From Anaerococcus urinomassiliensis (GTDB lineage Bacteria > Bacillota > Clostridia > Tissierellales > Peptoniphilaceae), in contig NZ_LT635782.1 in the NCBI RefSeq assembly GCF_900128425.1, positions 1,806,476-1,870,475 of the forward strand: 64,000 nucleotides of DNA. The letters are read 5' to 3'. How positions within the stretch are numbered: the first letter of the stretch is position 1; every line of letters starts with the position of its first letter. Below are positions 25,096 through 33,614 of the stretch, one piece after another. The position numbers were made by a program, and so were the translations under genes. The notes under the pieces were generated by a model. It worked only from the letters and a program-made list of their open reading frames with translations. It was not told where the DNA came from and ran no database searches.

Positions 25096-25602
25096 ATGGC
25101 AAAATATAGTACAGAATTTAAATATAAAGTAGTTGAAAGATACTTAGAAGGTAACGAAGGTTATGAGTCCTTAGCTAAGATATTTAGCATCCCTGATAAA
25201 AAATTAATAAGAGTATGGGTAAACGCATATCAAACATTAGGTTATGATGGTTTAAAAAGATCTAGAAAAAAACAAAAATATTCTACAGAATTTAAGAGAA
25301 ATGTAGTAAAGTTGTACTTAACAGAAGAATGGTCCTATCAAGACTTAGCCAACAATTTAGGTATAACAAATCCATCGATGATATGTACTTGGGTTGGCAA
25401 ATATAGAAAACATGGAATTGAAGGACTAGAGCCCAAAAAACGAGGAAGGCCTTCAAATATGACTACTAATGAAGATAAAAAGACTAGTAAATCAATAGAT
25501 AAAGAATATACACCAGAACAAAAAGATAGAATCAATGAACTAGAAGATCAAGTGTATTGGCTACAAATGGAAGTAGATTTCTTAAAAAAAAGAGAGAATT
25601 GA
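25096..25602 (+). CDS. IS3-family OrfA (HTH protein)
   Basis: A 168-aa protein with two similar helix-turn-helix units (KYSTEFKYKVVERYLEGNEGYESLAKIF and KYSTEFKRNVVKLYLTEEWSYQDLANNLG), followed by a coiled coil (EQKDRINELEDQVYWLQMEVDFLKK), the normal IS150-type OrfA plan. It binds the element ends. It ends in an A8 run (25584-25591) typical of slippage sites, just before the TGA. Confidence 0.92.
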   Translation: MAKYSTEFKYKVVERYLEGNEGYESLAKIFSIPDKKLIRVWVNAYQTLGYDGLKRSRKKQKYSTEFKRNVVKLYLTEEWSYQDLANNLGITNPSMICTWVGKYRKHGIEGLEPKKRGRPSNMTTNEDKKTSKSIDKEYTPEQKDRINELEDQVYWLQMEVDFLKKREN

Positions 25603-26506
25603 GACAAAGAGGCAAACTCAAAAAGAAGAAATAGCTAGTATAATACATGATCTTAGGTCAAAATACAAATTGAAAGATTTACTAATTAAATTCAACTTTC
25701 CAAAATCAACATATATGTATTGGCAAAAAAGATTTGATAGAACTAACAAAGATGCTGATTTAGAAGAAAAAATATTAAATATTAGAGCTAATCATAAAAA
25801 TTATGGCTATCGTAGGATATATGGTCATTTAAGAAATCAAGGAATATTAATAAACAAAAAGAAAGTACAAAGATTAGTCCAAAAGCTAAAACTACAGGTT
25901 AAAATCTTTGGAAGAAAATCTAAGTATTCCTCATATAAAGGACATATAGGAAAGTTATCAGATAACTTAATAAATCGTAATTTTAAATCACCATTACCAC
26001 ATCAAAAGATAACAACAGATACATCAGAATTTAAATATTACACTACTGATGATAAAGGTAATACGAGAATAGGGAAACTGTACTTAAATGCATTTCTAGA
26101 TATGTATAATGGTGAGATAATATCATATTCCATAAGTAAGAGACCAACAATGCAGGCGATTTTAGACCCACTAAAAGAAGCAATCAAGATAACAAGTGAC
26201 TGTAAAGAAAGAATATTTCATTCAGATCAAGGATGGGGTTATCAAGTAAAACAATACACGAAAACACTTAAAGAATATGGAATAACCCAAAGTATGTCAA
26301 GAAAAGGAAATTGCTTAGATAATGCTCCAATGGAAAACTTCTTTGGAATATTAAAACAAGAAATGTATTATGGTCAAACTTACAAATCTTATGAACAATT
26401 AAAACAAGCTATAGATGTGTATATAAAATATTACAATGAAGAAAGAATAAAAGAAAAATTAGGATACTTATCACCAGTAGAATATAGAAGAAAGAATGCA
26501 GCTTAG
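25598..26506 (+). CDS. IS3-family transposase (OrfB, DDE integrase)
   Basis: The DDE triad is visible in TTDTSEFKY, FHSDQGWGYQ and NAPMENFFGILKQE, with the HTH_21-type N-terminus IRANHKNYGYRRIYGHLRNQG. The conserved frame can be followed back from TTG 25670 to about 25598, where it overlaps the end of OrfA (KKERIETKRQTQKEE), so the true product is probably joined to OrfA by frameshifting at the A8 run or started by coupling. The OrfB frame is +1 relative to OrfA, not the usual -1 of this family, so an indel in the A run is possible. The start is therefore uncertain. Confidence 0.85.
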   Translation: METKRQTQKEEIASIIHDLRSKYKLKDLLIKFNFPKSTYMYWQKRFDRTNKDADLEEKILNIRANHKNYGYRRIYGHLRNQGILINKKKVQRLVQKLKLQVKIFGRKSKYSSYKGHIGKLSDNLINRNFKSPLPHQKITTDTSEFKYYTTDDKGNTRIGKLYLNAFLDMYNGEIISYSISKRPTMQAILDPLKEAIKITSDCKERIFHSDQGWGYQVKQYTKTLKEYGITQSMSRKGNCLDNAPMENFFGILKQEMYYGQTYKSYEQLKQAIDVYIKYYNEERIKEKLGYLSPVEYRRKNAA

Positions 26507-26543
26507 AAATCGACTTTCCCCTAGGGGAAAGTGCAAACAAAAA

Positions 26544-26578
26544 ACATCAGACACAAATTAAATCTATGTCTGATGTTA
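26544..26578 (+). terminator. Hairpin at the right end of the IS3 element
   Basis: AACATCAGACA and TGTCTGATGTT form an 11-bp perfect stem just inside the right inverted repeat. It can stop transcription out of the transposase gene, though no T run follows. An equivalent hairpin is kept in the relic at 55 kb. Confidence 0.55.
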
Positions 26579-26626
26579 AGTCCAACTTTTTGGGGTCACC
26601 TTAAAGACCTGAGGATTTTTTGCTTA

Positions 26627-27874
26627 TTATTTTATTAGTGATGCTAGGACTGATAATAATATCGGATTAAATATATCATCTATTATAACTGCAAAGGATG
26701 GATAGAATACCCAGGCTAGGTTGTGATAACCATATTCTTGCATTACTGCCTTAATGTTAGCAACTGCATTTGGACCTGATCCACAGCCCCAGCCACAGTT
26801 ACCTGCAGCCATTACAGCAGCCCCATAATCCTTACCAAAGGCTCTAAAGGATACTGTCATAGTAAATACAGCTATTAGGATAGCTTGTAATACTAGGATG
26901 ATTACAAGGGATGAGGCTTGAGAAGCTATAGCTGTGATATCTATTGTCATTAGTACCAAAGCTAAGTATAACTCTAGGAACATGTCCTGAATGGCTGTAA
27001 CTTCTGGTATATACAACTCGCTATTTCTCTTTTCATTTATATTTCTAGCGATTGCCCCAGCAAATAAACAACCAATAAACTTAGGCATTTGAATCATTGG
27101 TATAAGGTCCAAGAGGTATTTTATAGGGATACCAAATGCCGCTATAAGTAAAGTCATAGCAAAGGCACGTATCATCTTGGTGTTATCTATCACTGGGAGC
27201 ACATTATTCTTTGCTGTTTCTGGTTTATCATTTGGGTCAGCCTTAAGATTATTTTTCCTAATCAAGTATGCTGCAATTGGTCCGCCTATTAGCGATCCCA
27301 TTATATTTCCCATGGTACCTGCAGCTACACCAAATTCTGTTACATTAGCTGGAGCTCCCATAGACTTAAATATAGGTCCAAATGCTGATGCAGTACCAAC
27401 CCCTCCACTCATGGCTGCTGATGATGCCTGCAAGCCCAAAAATGGATTGAGACCTAGGGCCTTGGCAGCACCTAGACCCAATAGGTCTTGTAAGAGGATA
27501 AGTAGGCATGATACCCATGTTACCCTAATGACAAGCTTTTTTCCTGCACTTTTCATTAGGCTAGTAGAAAAGCTATAGCCTATGGCCAAGAAAAATAAGT
27601 TTTGGGCAAGGTCTTTGGTTACCTTGGCATCAAAGCTAAAGTCCATTATGCCAGCTGTTTTGATAATTGATACTATAAGTGAAAATATAATACCAGATAC
27701 AACCGGGGCAGGGATGGCATATTTTTGTAGGGCCTTTGATTTGCCAACCAAAAACCTACCTAAAAATATAACTAGGGCAGCTATTCCAAGGGTAGTAAGG
27801 TACTCAACTTGAAAAGCTGGAGTAGTACCGGAAGTTTTAGTTATTTCTCCATAATAAGATAAAAAGTTATCCAT
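26627..27874 (-). CDS. gltS: Sodium/glutamate symporter GltS, copy 1
   Basis: A 415-aa membrane protein with the two inverted halves of the ESS (GltS) family. Markers are KYAIPAPVVSGIIFSLIV in the first half and the two re-entrant glycine-rich loops AMSGGVGTASAFGPIFKSMG and MAAGNCGWGCGSGPNAVANI. It imports glutamate with Na+. It follows gcdB by 52 bp, so transporter and Na+ pump are in one operon. The terminator behind it is split by the IS3 element. Confidence 0.93.
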   Translation of the reverse strand: MDNFLSYYGEITKTSGTTPAFQVEYLTTLGIAALVIFLGRFLVGKSKALQKYAIPAPVVSGIIFSLIVSIIKTAGIMDFSFDAKVTKDLAQNLFFLAIGYSFSTSLMKSAGKKLVIRVTWVSCLLILLQDLLGLGAAKALGLNPFLGLQASSAAMSGGVGTASAFGPIFKSMGAPANVTEFGVAAGTMGNIMGSLIGGPIAAYLIRKNNLKADPNDKPETAKNNVLPVIDNTKMIRAFAMTLLIAAFGIPIKYLLDLIPMIQMPKFIGCLFAGAIARNINEKRNSELYIPEVTAIQDMFLELYLALVLMTIDITAIASQASSLVIILVLQAILIAVFTMTVSFRAFGKDYGAAVMAAGNCGWGCGSGPNAVANIKAVMQEYGYHNLAWVFYPSFAVIIDDIFNPILLSVLASLIK

Positions 27875-27926
27875 TATTTCTCCTTCTAAATTTTAACCCT
27901 GGGTTAAAATTAAACAATACTTACGA

Positions 27927-29123
27927 TTAGCCAAATAGACTTAGTAATACTCCTGCTGCAACAGCAGAACCTATAACACCTGACACATTTGGTCCCATAG
28001 CATTCATTAGTAGGAAGTTACTTGGGTCAGCTTCTTGGCCTACAGTGTTTGATACTCTGGCAGCCATAGGTACAGCTGATACACCAGCAGATCCTATTAG
28101 TGGGTTAATCTTATTACCATCTTTTAGGAATAGGTTCATAAGTTTGGCCATTAAAACTCCAGCTGCTGATCCTACTGCAAAGGCAGCCAAACCAAGTAAC
28201 ATAATTTTTATGGTGGCTAAATTTAGGAAGGCGTCAGCTGAAGCTGAGGCACCTACTGATAGACCAAGTAAGATGGTTATTATATTCATTAGTTCATTTT
28301 GTGCTGTCTTTGATAGTCTTTCTACTACCATAGACTCCTTCATTAGGTTACCAAACATTAGCATACCTATAAGTGGAGCTGCATCTGGTAGGGTCAATGC
28401 TACCAACAAGGTTACTACAATTGGGAACATTATTTTTTCTTTTTTAGATACGACCCTCATTTGAGGCATCTTTATTTCTCGTTCACTTTTGCTTGTTAGC
28501 GCCTTCATGATTGGCGGTTGAATTATTGGTACTAGAGCCATATAAGAATAAGCCGCAACAGCTACCTGGCCTAGCATATGAGGAGCTAGCTTACCTGTCA
28601 AATATATAGAAGTAGGACCATCTGCTCCACCAATTATACCTATGGATGATGCCTCTTGACCATTAAAGCCTAGAAGTATGGCACCCATAAAGGTGAAAAA
28701 TATACCAAATTGAGCTGCTGCACCTAAAATAAGTGACTTAGGGTCAGCTATAAGTGGGCCAAAGTCTGTCATGGCACCAACACCCATAAATATTAGTGGT
28801 GGGAATAAGCCAAGCTCATCTCCCTTAAAGAAGTACCCTAACAAACCTCCCGGCTGTTGAATCTCATTTACTACCGATATGACATTATTTGCCTTATCAG
28901 AATCTATAATAGTTAATCTATCAACTCCCGCTTGCATAAGGTTAGCAAGAGGAAGATTTGCAAGAAGCATACCAAAACCTATTGGCAATAAAAGTAAGGG
29001 TTCAAATCCCTTTTGGATGGCTAGATAAATCAAGACTATTGATACTGCTAGCATTACTACAGTTTGCCAAGTTAGGGCGGCAAAACCAGTAGTTGATAAA
29101 AAGTTAGATATTACGTGTCCCAT
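27927..29123 (-). CDS. gcdB: Glutaconyl-CoA decarboxylase beta subunit (Na+ pump)
   Basis: A 398-aa integral membrane protein of the OadB/MmdB/GcdB family. It removes CO2 from carboxybiotin and exports Na+. The conserved [22 protein letters not shown] segment, with the Asp essential for Na+ transport, lies near residues 161-182, and [17 protein letters not shown] near the C-terminus. It lies 8 bp after gcdC. The alpha subunit gcdA is 15 kb away. Confidence 0.94.
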   Translation of the reverse strand: MGHVISNFLSTTGFAALTWQTVVMLAVSIVLIYLAIQKGFEPLLLLPIGFGMLLANLPLANLMQAGVDRLTIIDSDKANNVISVVNEIQQPGGLLGYFFKGDELGLFPPLIFMGVGAMTDFGPLIADPKSLILGAAAQFGIFFTFMGAILLGFNGQEASSIGIIGGADGPTSIYLTGKLAPHMLGQVAVAAYSYMALVPIIQPPIMKALTSKSEREIKMPQMRVVSKKEKIMFPIVVTLLVALTLPDAAPLIGMLMFGNLMKESMVVERLSKTAQNELMNIITILLGLSVGASASADAFLNLATIKIMLLGLAAFAVGSAAGVLMAKLMNLFLKDGNKINPLIGSAGVSAVPMAARVSNTVGQEADPSNFLLMNAMGPNVSGVIGSAVAAGVLLSLFG

Positions 29124-29131
29124 CTATTCTC

Positions 29132-29530
29132 CTATGCAAGATCTACAAGTGGATCTCCTGTATTTACACTATCCCCACTAGCTACATGTATTTTGTTAAC
29201 TACTCCATCATTTGGAGCTTTGATATCATTTTCCATTTTCATAGCTTCAAGGACTAATAGTACATCTCCCTTAGATACTGATGCACCTTCGCTTACATTT
29301 ACCTTATTGATTGTTCCAGGTAGGGGTGATGTTACTGATGAAGCTGATGTTGCTGGAGCTGCTGGTGCTGCTGGTGCTGGACTTGCAGCTACTTCATTAA
29401 CTTGTGGCCCAGCTTGACTACTTGCTGGTGCATATACTACATTAGGGTTTTTTTGAGGTTCTAGGAAGTCTTCTTCCATTACTTCTACCTCATAAGTTTT
29501 CCCATTTACTGTTACATTTAATTTTTTCAT
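29132..29530 (-). CDS. gcdC: Glutaconyl-CoA decarboxylase gamma subunit (biotin carrier)
   Basis: A 132-aa biotinyl carrier. The C-terminal biotinyl domain has the lysine in LEAMKMEND; the N-terminal part [16 protein letters not shown] docks to the complex, and an Ala/Pro-rich linker ([16 protein letters not shown]) joins them. The start at 29530 is chosen over 29542 because GGAGG lies directly upstream, inside the longer reading. The lysine is biotinylated by BirA (34.5-35.6 kb). Confidence 0.94.
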   Translation of the reverse strand: MKKLNVTVNGKTYEVEVMEEDFLEPQKNPNVVYAPASSQAGPQVNEVAASPAPAAPAAPATSASSVTSPLPGTINKVNVSEGASVSKGDVLLVLEAMKMENDIKAPNDGVVNKIHVASGDSVNTGDPLVDLA

Positions 29531-29557
29531 ATATTCCTCCATAAAAATATTGTGGTT

Positions 29558-29890
29558 TTATTTTTTGATATGTATCTTTACCGAATCACTTCCTAGGGCT
29601 TGGCAAACTGCTGCAGTTATTACTGCTACAATTTCATCCTCATCTTCTACTTGGGCTTTTTTAGCTGGTGCTACTTCTGGTACTTTTTTGCTAGATTCTT
29701 TTATTTTATCTTCCTTTTTGCTACCAGATGCCTTACCCATAAGCTTAATTACTAGGATTAGTAATATTAATACTACAAAAACAGTACCCATGGCAAGTAG
29801 GGTAGTATAGCCTGCTCCCTGCATCTTCTCTCCTGTAGTTAGTGAGCCTATATTATGTGATAACGCTTCTAATAATTGATTTGTATTCAC
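29558..29890 (-). CDS. gcdD: Glutaconyl-CoA decarboxylase delta subunit (OadG family)
   Basis: A 110-aa protein with one N-terminal membrane helix (TTLLAMGTVFVVLILLILVIKLM), a Lys/Glu-rich linker and a short C-terminal domain (EDEIVAVITAAVCQALG), the pattern of OadG/MmdD/GcdD, which hold the complex together. First gene of the gcdD-gcdC-gcdB-gltS operon. Confidence 0.9.
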   Translation of the reverse strand: MNTNQLLEALSHNIGSLTTGEKMQGAGYTTLLAMGTVFVVLILLILVIKLMGKASGSKKEDKIKESSKKVPEVAPAKKAQVEDEDEIVAVITAAVCQALGSDSVKIHIKK

Positions 29891-30233
29891 TTATTCCTCC
29901 TTTCTCCTATCTAATGATAACTAATACGACTTAATAATTAGTGACTAAATCATATCTTAACTAATATGATATCAAATAAAAAAATTCTTTCAATATAAAT
30001 ATCATATAGACCCTATATTTTTGTATAAATTTTATTACATTTAATATTGGCCTTAACCCATAAAATGCCTACTAGCATTTTATGATTAGTGACTAATTCC
30101 ATTAAATTATAGCATAAGTAACCTTTTCATTAAAGACAAAATCCTTGTAATTGTTAATTTTTTTATATTTCTTATATTAATTTTCTAAAATTTTACAACT
30201 TATCAATAAGAAAAAAATATCTACACTTGCCTA
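29891..30233 (-). promoter_or_regulatory. gcdD upstream control region
   Basis: This 343-bp gap holds a minus-strand promoter (-35 TTGAAA at 29988-29993, 16 bp, -10 TATCAT at 29966-29971), and two copies of a dyad: ATTAGTGACTAAT (30085-30097, perfect) and ATTAGTGACTAAA (29937-29949). A perfect 10-bp stem CATAAAATGC / GCATTTTATG (30059-30068, 30075-30084) abuts the first dyad. The pattern suggests a regulator site pair spaced 148 bp, flanking the promoter. The regulator is unknown. Confidence 0.6.
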
Positions 30234-32073
30234 ATCGAGTAGGAGATAGATGATTAATTCATCTACTGTCCTCTCACACCACCGTACGTACGGTTCCGTA
30301 TACGGCGGTTCTACAGTTTAATATGAACTTTATTGTAATAGCTGACTAGGGATATATAGCCCCTTTCAGCTATTCTTTTGTTGTTAAGAGCTCTGTTTAG
30401 TACTGGACTTTTGGCTATTCTCCAATAGGATTTACGTGTATTTGCCCATTGCCAGGCTTGAAATTTTGCTGTTCCTAATTTTACTAAGTTTGTAAATTTG
30501 GTTTTGATTTTTTTCCAGCTTTTCCATGCACACATTCTTATTCTTCTTCTTAACCACTCGTCTAGGTTTTGAAGATGGTTTCTCATATTTGCCAATTTGA
30601 AATATTGTATCCATCCTCTTATGATTTGGTTGATTTTTATTCTTCTTTGCTTATAGCCTAGTGCATTACTTCTGTTTGTTACTTCTTTTAGTTTTGTCTT
30701 CAGTTTCTTTAGGCTTTCTTTGTGTACTTTTAGTTGGGTTCCGTTGTTATGGTAAAATCCATACCCTAGATATTTTGTTTGGCTTAATTTTCTTATTGAT
30801 GTCTTTTCCTCATTTACTTTAAGTTTTAATTTTCCTTCTAACAGCTTTTTGACTATTTTGTGGTATCTTTCGGCTGCTTTTCTATTTCTTGCAAATATTA
30901 GCATGTCGTCTGCATATCTTACAAATTTGTATCCCCATTTTCCAAATTCTTGGTCAGCTTCGTTTAGGTAGATGTTTGCTAGTAATGGACTTAAGGGTCC
31001 ACCTTGTGCTACTCCTTTGTCTGATTTTACTTTTATTCCATCTATCATTATTCCTGATTTTAGATATTTGTGTATTAGGGATATTACGTCTCCATCTTTT
31101 ATTTCTTATGATAGGATTTGTATGAGTTTGGATTGGTTTACTGTTTCGAAGTATTTTTCTAGGTCTAAGTCTACTACCCAGGTGTTTCCTTCTTCTGCTA
31201 TTTCTTTTATCCTTTTTAGGGCATCATGCGCGCTTCTATTTGGTCTAAATCCATAGCTGTTTTCTGAGAATTTCTTTTCATAGATTGGGCTTAATTTTTG
31301 TGCTATTGCTTGTTGTATTACCCTATCTGTTGTTGTGGGTATGCCTAGATTTCGTTTCTTTCCATTTGATTTTGGTATTTGTACCCTTTTTACTGGTTTG
31401 GGTTTGTATTTCCTTGCTCTTATTTGTCCTAGTATTTTCTCTTTGTTTTCTTTTAGATATTCTAGAAGTTCTTCTGTTGTTATTACATCTATTCCTGCTG
31501 TACCTTTTTTTGATTTTACTTTTTTAAAGGCTTCGTTTAGGTTGTTTCGATGGAGTATTTTTCCTATTAGTTCATTTTTGGTATTTTCTTTTGAGTTAAT
31601 CTTTTCATGACTGTGTCCAGCTAATTTATTTTCACTTGCCGAGCTATCTTTGATTAGTCTGGTTGATTTTCTACAGTCTTTGTCATGATTAGTTTCTTTC
31701 ATAAATTTATACTTCCTGTAGTTCTGTCCTTCCTAGTTTTTACTAGTACTATGACTTCTGCTGACTTCTCACTATTCGTTGTTACTACTGTTTCGCTAGT
31801 GAGACCTCCTCGGGTAAGGGCATGTTCTTTCCTCTCATATATCTGCCACATTTACATTTACGTATTCCGTGTAGTTATTGGACTTTGGCTTGTAATGCAG
31901 TCTTATCCTACGTACCTGCCTTATGTAGTTTCTGTTCGTCAGACCAAGAGTTTGCCTAGGGCTTCCTTCAGATTCCACCTCACGATGGACACCCTTGCCT
32001 TTGGCTATGTGTTTCCCACTACCGGGCACACTTAGGACTTTCACCTGCTAGAATATGCTCATGCCGAGCGCAC
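30234..32073 (-). mobile_element. Group II intron, copy 2 (class IIC features)
   Basis: Same length (1840 nt) and ends as copy 1; GTGCG at 32073 and CTACTCGAT at 30234. I find about two dozen substitutions by eye and no indels. The 5' exon is the terminator of the second gltS gene, its T run ending 3-4 bp before the intron, again the IIC habit. RNA domains V/VI look intact, with one change in domain VI. The maturase frame carries a nonsense codon. Confidence 0.92.
30311..31702 (-). pseudogene. Group II intron maturase, copy 2, broken by a nonsense codon
   Basis: Aligned to copy 1 the frame has the same 1392 nt. A single change (GAA to TAA, 31106-31108) after the residues LIQILS stops translation after 198 aa, before the YADD active site. 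The downstream part (from MIDGIKVKSDKGV) stays open. Elsewhere the two proteins differ in only a few residues, mostly in the maturase domain (MRNHLQNLDEW against MRSHLQKLDEW). Splicing would need copy 1 protein in trans. Confidence 0.9.
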
Positions 32074-32075
32074 AT

Positions 32076-32106
32076 TAAAAAGAAACTCCCAAATGAGAGT
32101 TTCTTT
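32076..32106 (-). terminator. Terminator of the second gltS gene, intron target
   Basis: AGAAACTC (32081-32088), 8-nt loop, GAGTTTCT (32097-32104), then T5 on the minus strand. The intron starts just after the T run. Confidence 0.85.
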
Positions 32107-32137
32107 ATTTGTAATCTACACTAACTTATAAATTTAA

Positions 32138-33370
32138 TTAAAAGGTTATCTGTGCAAACATTGTTATTATCAATACGTTGATAATATCTATAGCAAAGGC
32201 TCCTACCATTGGCAAGATAAAGTATGCCTTTGGTGCTGGACCATAATTTTCTGTCAAGGCATCCATATTAGCCAAGGCGTTGTAGGTAGCACCCATACCA
32301 AATCCACATATACCACCTGAAAGTACAGCTGCGTCGTAGTCACTACCCATAACCTTAAATGTTACAAAGTAAGCGAATAGGGCCATAAATATTGTTTGTG
32401 CAAATAGGATTATTAGCATTGGACCAGCCACTGCTTTAAGTTGGGTTAGGTCAAGGGTTATTAGAGCTATTGATAGGAATATGTTAAGACCCATAGATCC
32501 ACATATATCATTGGCTCTTTGGTTGATTTCCCAACCATCTCTTTTACCAATTGTGTTTACATATATAGCTGCAAAAATCATTGATGCTACATACTCTGGT
32601 AGGTTTAGTGGTGATCCTAGTAGTGTAACATTGTCATATAGGAACTTTTTAAGTATGGCACCTAGACCTACTGATATAAAGATTAGGGCAAAGACTTTTA
32701 AGAAGTCATCTACTGTTAGTGGTGCATGTTTTTCTACTACTACATTGCCTACTTCTTCATCTTTCTCGATTAAAAGGTCTGGGTTTGGTTTTAGGTTGTG
32801 CTTTCTAATTCTAGCAGATCCGATTGGTCCACCAATTAGTGATCCCATGATTACACCAAAAGTAGCTGCAGCTAGGGCAATAACTTCACCTGCCGGTAAC
32901 CCCATCTTTTCTAACTCTGGACCCCAAGCTCCTGCTGTACCGTGGCCACCAACCATGGTGATAGATCCAGTAACTAAACCTAGTAATGAGTTTTGTCCAA
33001 TAAGTTTAGCAAGACCCATACCAAGAATGTTTTGGAAAAATACAAGAACTACAGATACGGCTAGGAATATTACAAAACCCTTACCACCTTTTTTAAGTGT
33101 TTCTAGGTTGGCTCCTATACCTATAGATGTAAAGAATACCATCATAAATGGATCTTTTAGAGTTGTGTCCATCTCAAAAGTAGCTGCTCCAGTAGATTTT
33201 AGGATAAGATGAATTATAGCAAATAAAAATCCTCCGATAACTGGTGCTGGAATACAAAATCTGTCAAAGAAATTGACCTTCCTTCTTAAGAACTTTCCAA
33301 CATAAAGCATAATTATAGCTATTGCAGTCGTTTGCATCATATTGGTAGAAATAGTAAAAATACCTTCCAT
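32138..33370 (-). CDS. gltS: Sodium/glutamate symporter GltS, copy 2
   Basis: A 410-aa paralogue of the symporter at 26.6 kb, with the same two-half plan: FCIPAPVIGGFLFAIIHLIL, TMVGGHGTAGAWGPELEKMG and LSGGICGFGMGATYNALAN. The GHG loop is the version seen in canonical GltS. Monocistronic, with a very good promoter and its own terminator. Two symporters of different promoter type suggest different affinities or conditions of use. Confidence 0.92.
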   Translation of the reverse strand: MEGIFTISTNMMQTTAIAIIMLYVGKFLRRKVNFFDRFCIPAPVIGGFLFAIIHLILKSTGAATFEMDTTLKDPFMMVFFTSIGIGANLETLKKGGKGFVIFLAVSVVLVFFQNILGMGLAKLIGQNSLLGLVTGSITMVGGHGTAGAWGPELEKMGLPAGEVIALAAATFGVIMGSLIGGPIGSARIRKHNLKPNPDLLIEKDEEVGNVVVEKHAPLTVDDFLKVFALIFISVGLGAILKKFLYDNVTLLGSPLNLPEYVASMIFAAIYVNTIGKRDGWEINQRANDICGSMGLNIFLSIALITLDLTQLKAVAGPMLIILFAQTIFMALFAYFVTFKVMGSDYDAAVLSGGICGFGMGATYNALANMDALTENYGPAPKAYFILPMVGAFAIDIINVLIITMFAQITF

Positions 33371-33414
33371 ATTTCCTCCTTATAATTAAATTTTGGGTGA
33401 TATGTACCAAGTTC

Positions 33415-33478
33415 TTACCGTAATATATTAAATCATTAACGGTAACCATAATATATCAAAATGTTTTCCTGGTGTCAA
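33415..33478 (-). promoter_or_regulatory. Promoter and operator of the second gltS gene
   Basis: Minus strand: -35 TTGACA (33473-33478, perfect), 17 bp, -10 TATATT (33450-33455). An inverted repeat TTACCGT (33415-33421) / ACGGTAA (33439-33445) covers the expected start of transcription, as a repressor site would. Confidence 0.7.
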
Positions 33479-33556
33479 TATATTTCTTTAATTATTTTGC
33501 TAGAAATTTTAGGTAAAGACTTCACAAGTCGTCATCAGTGGCTAAAAATAGCCAAT

Positions 33557-33599
33557 AAAAAAACTTTCTAGCATTTTCATAATTTTGCTAGAAAGTTTT
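33557..33599 (-). terminator. Terminator after the second nitrilase-family gene
   Basis: AAACTTTCTAGCA and TGCTAGAAAGTTT form a long stem; T run on the minus strand. It lies 15 bp past the stop at 33615. Confidence 0.88.
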
Positions 33600-33614
33600 G
33601 ATTTTTCTTTTTTT

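Larger units (their letters stand above)
25050..26598 (+). mobile_element. IS3-family insertion sequence
   Basis: Perfect 19-bp terminal inverted repeats: TGACCCCAAAAAGTTGGAC at 25050-25068 and its complement at 26580-26598. The element is 1549 bp, with two consecutive frames for OrfA and the DDE transposase, an IS150-like layout. A strong internal hairpin (26544-26578) follows the transposase. No clear target duplication is seen; both this copy and the relic at 55 kb are followed by CCTTAA. It lies in the loop of the gltS terminator. Confidence 0.93.
25024..26619 (-). terminator. gltS operon terminator split by the IS3 element
   Basis: Left arm AAAATCC-C-CAGGTC (25024-25037) pairs with right arm GACCTG-A-GGATTTT (26606-26619), 13 of 14 positions. 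The arms now lie 1568 bp apart with the IS in what was the loop. The right arm starts 8 bp downstream of the gltS stop (minus direction), as expected for its terminator. Confidence 0.75.

Noticed and set aside
25038..26605. Target-site duplication of the IS3 element
   Set aside because: Flanks GAAC and CCTT do not match; a 3-4 bp duplication could not be supported.
28985..29010. GGGTTCAAATCCC, resembling a tRNA T-arm
   Set aside because: It is part of gcdB coding sequence and no acceptor or anticodon stem is found around it.
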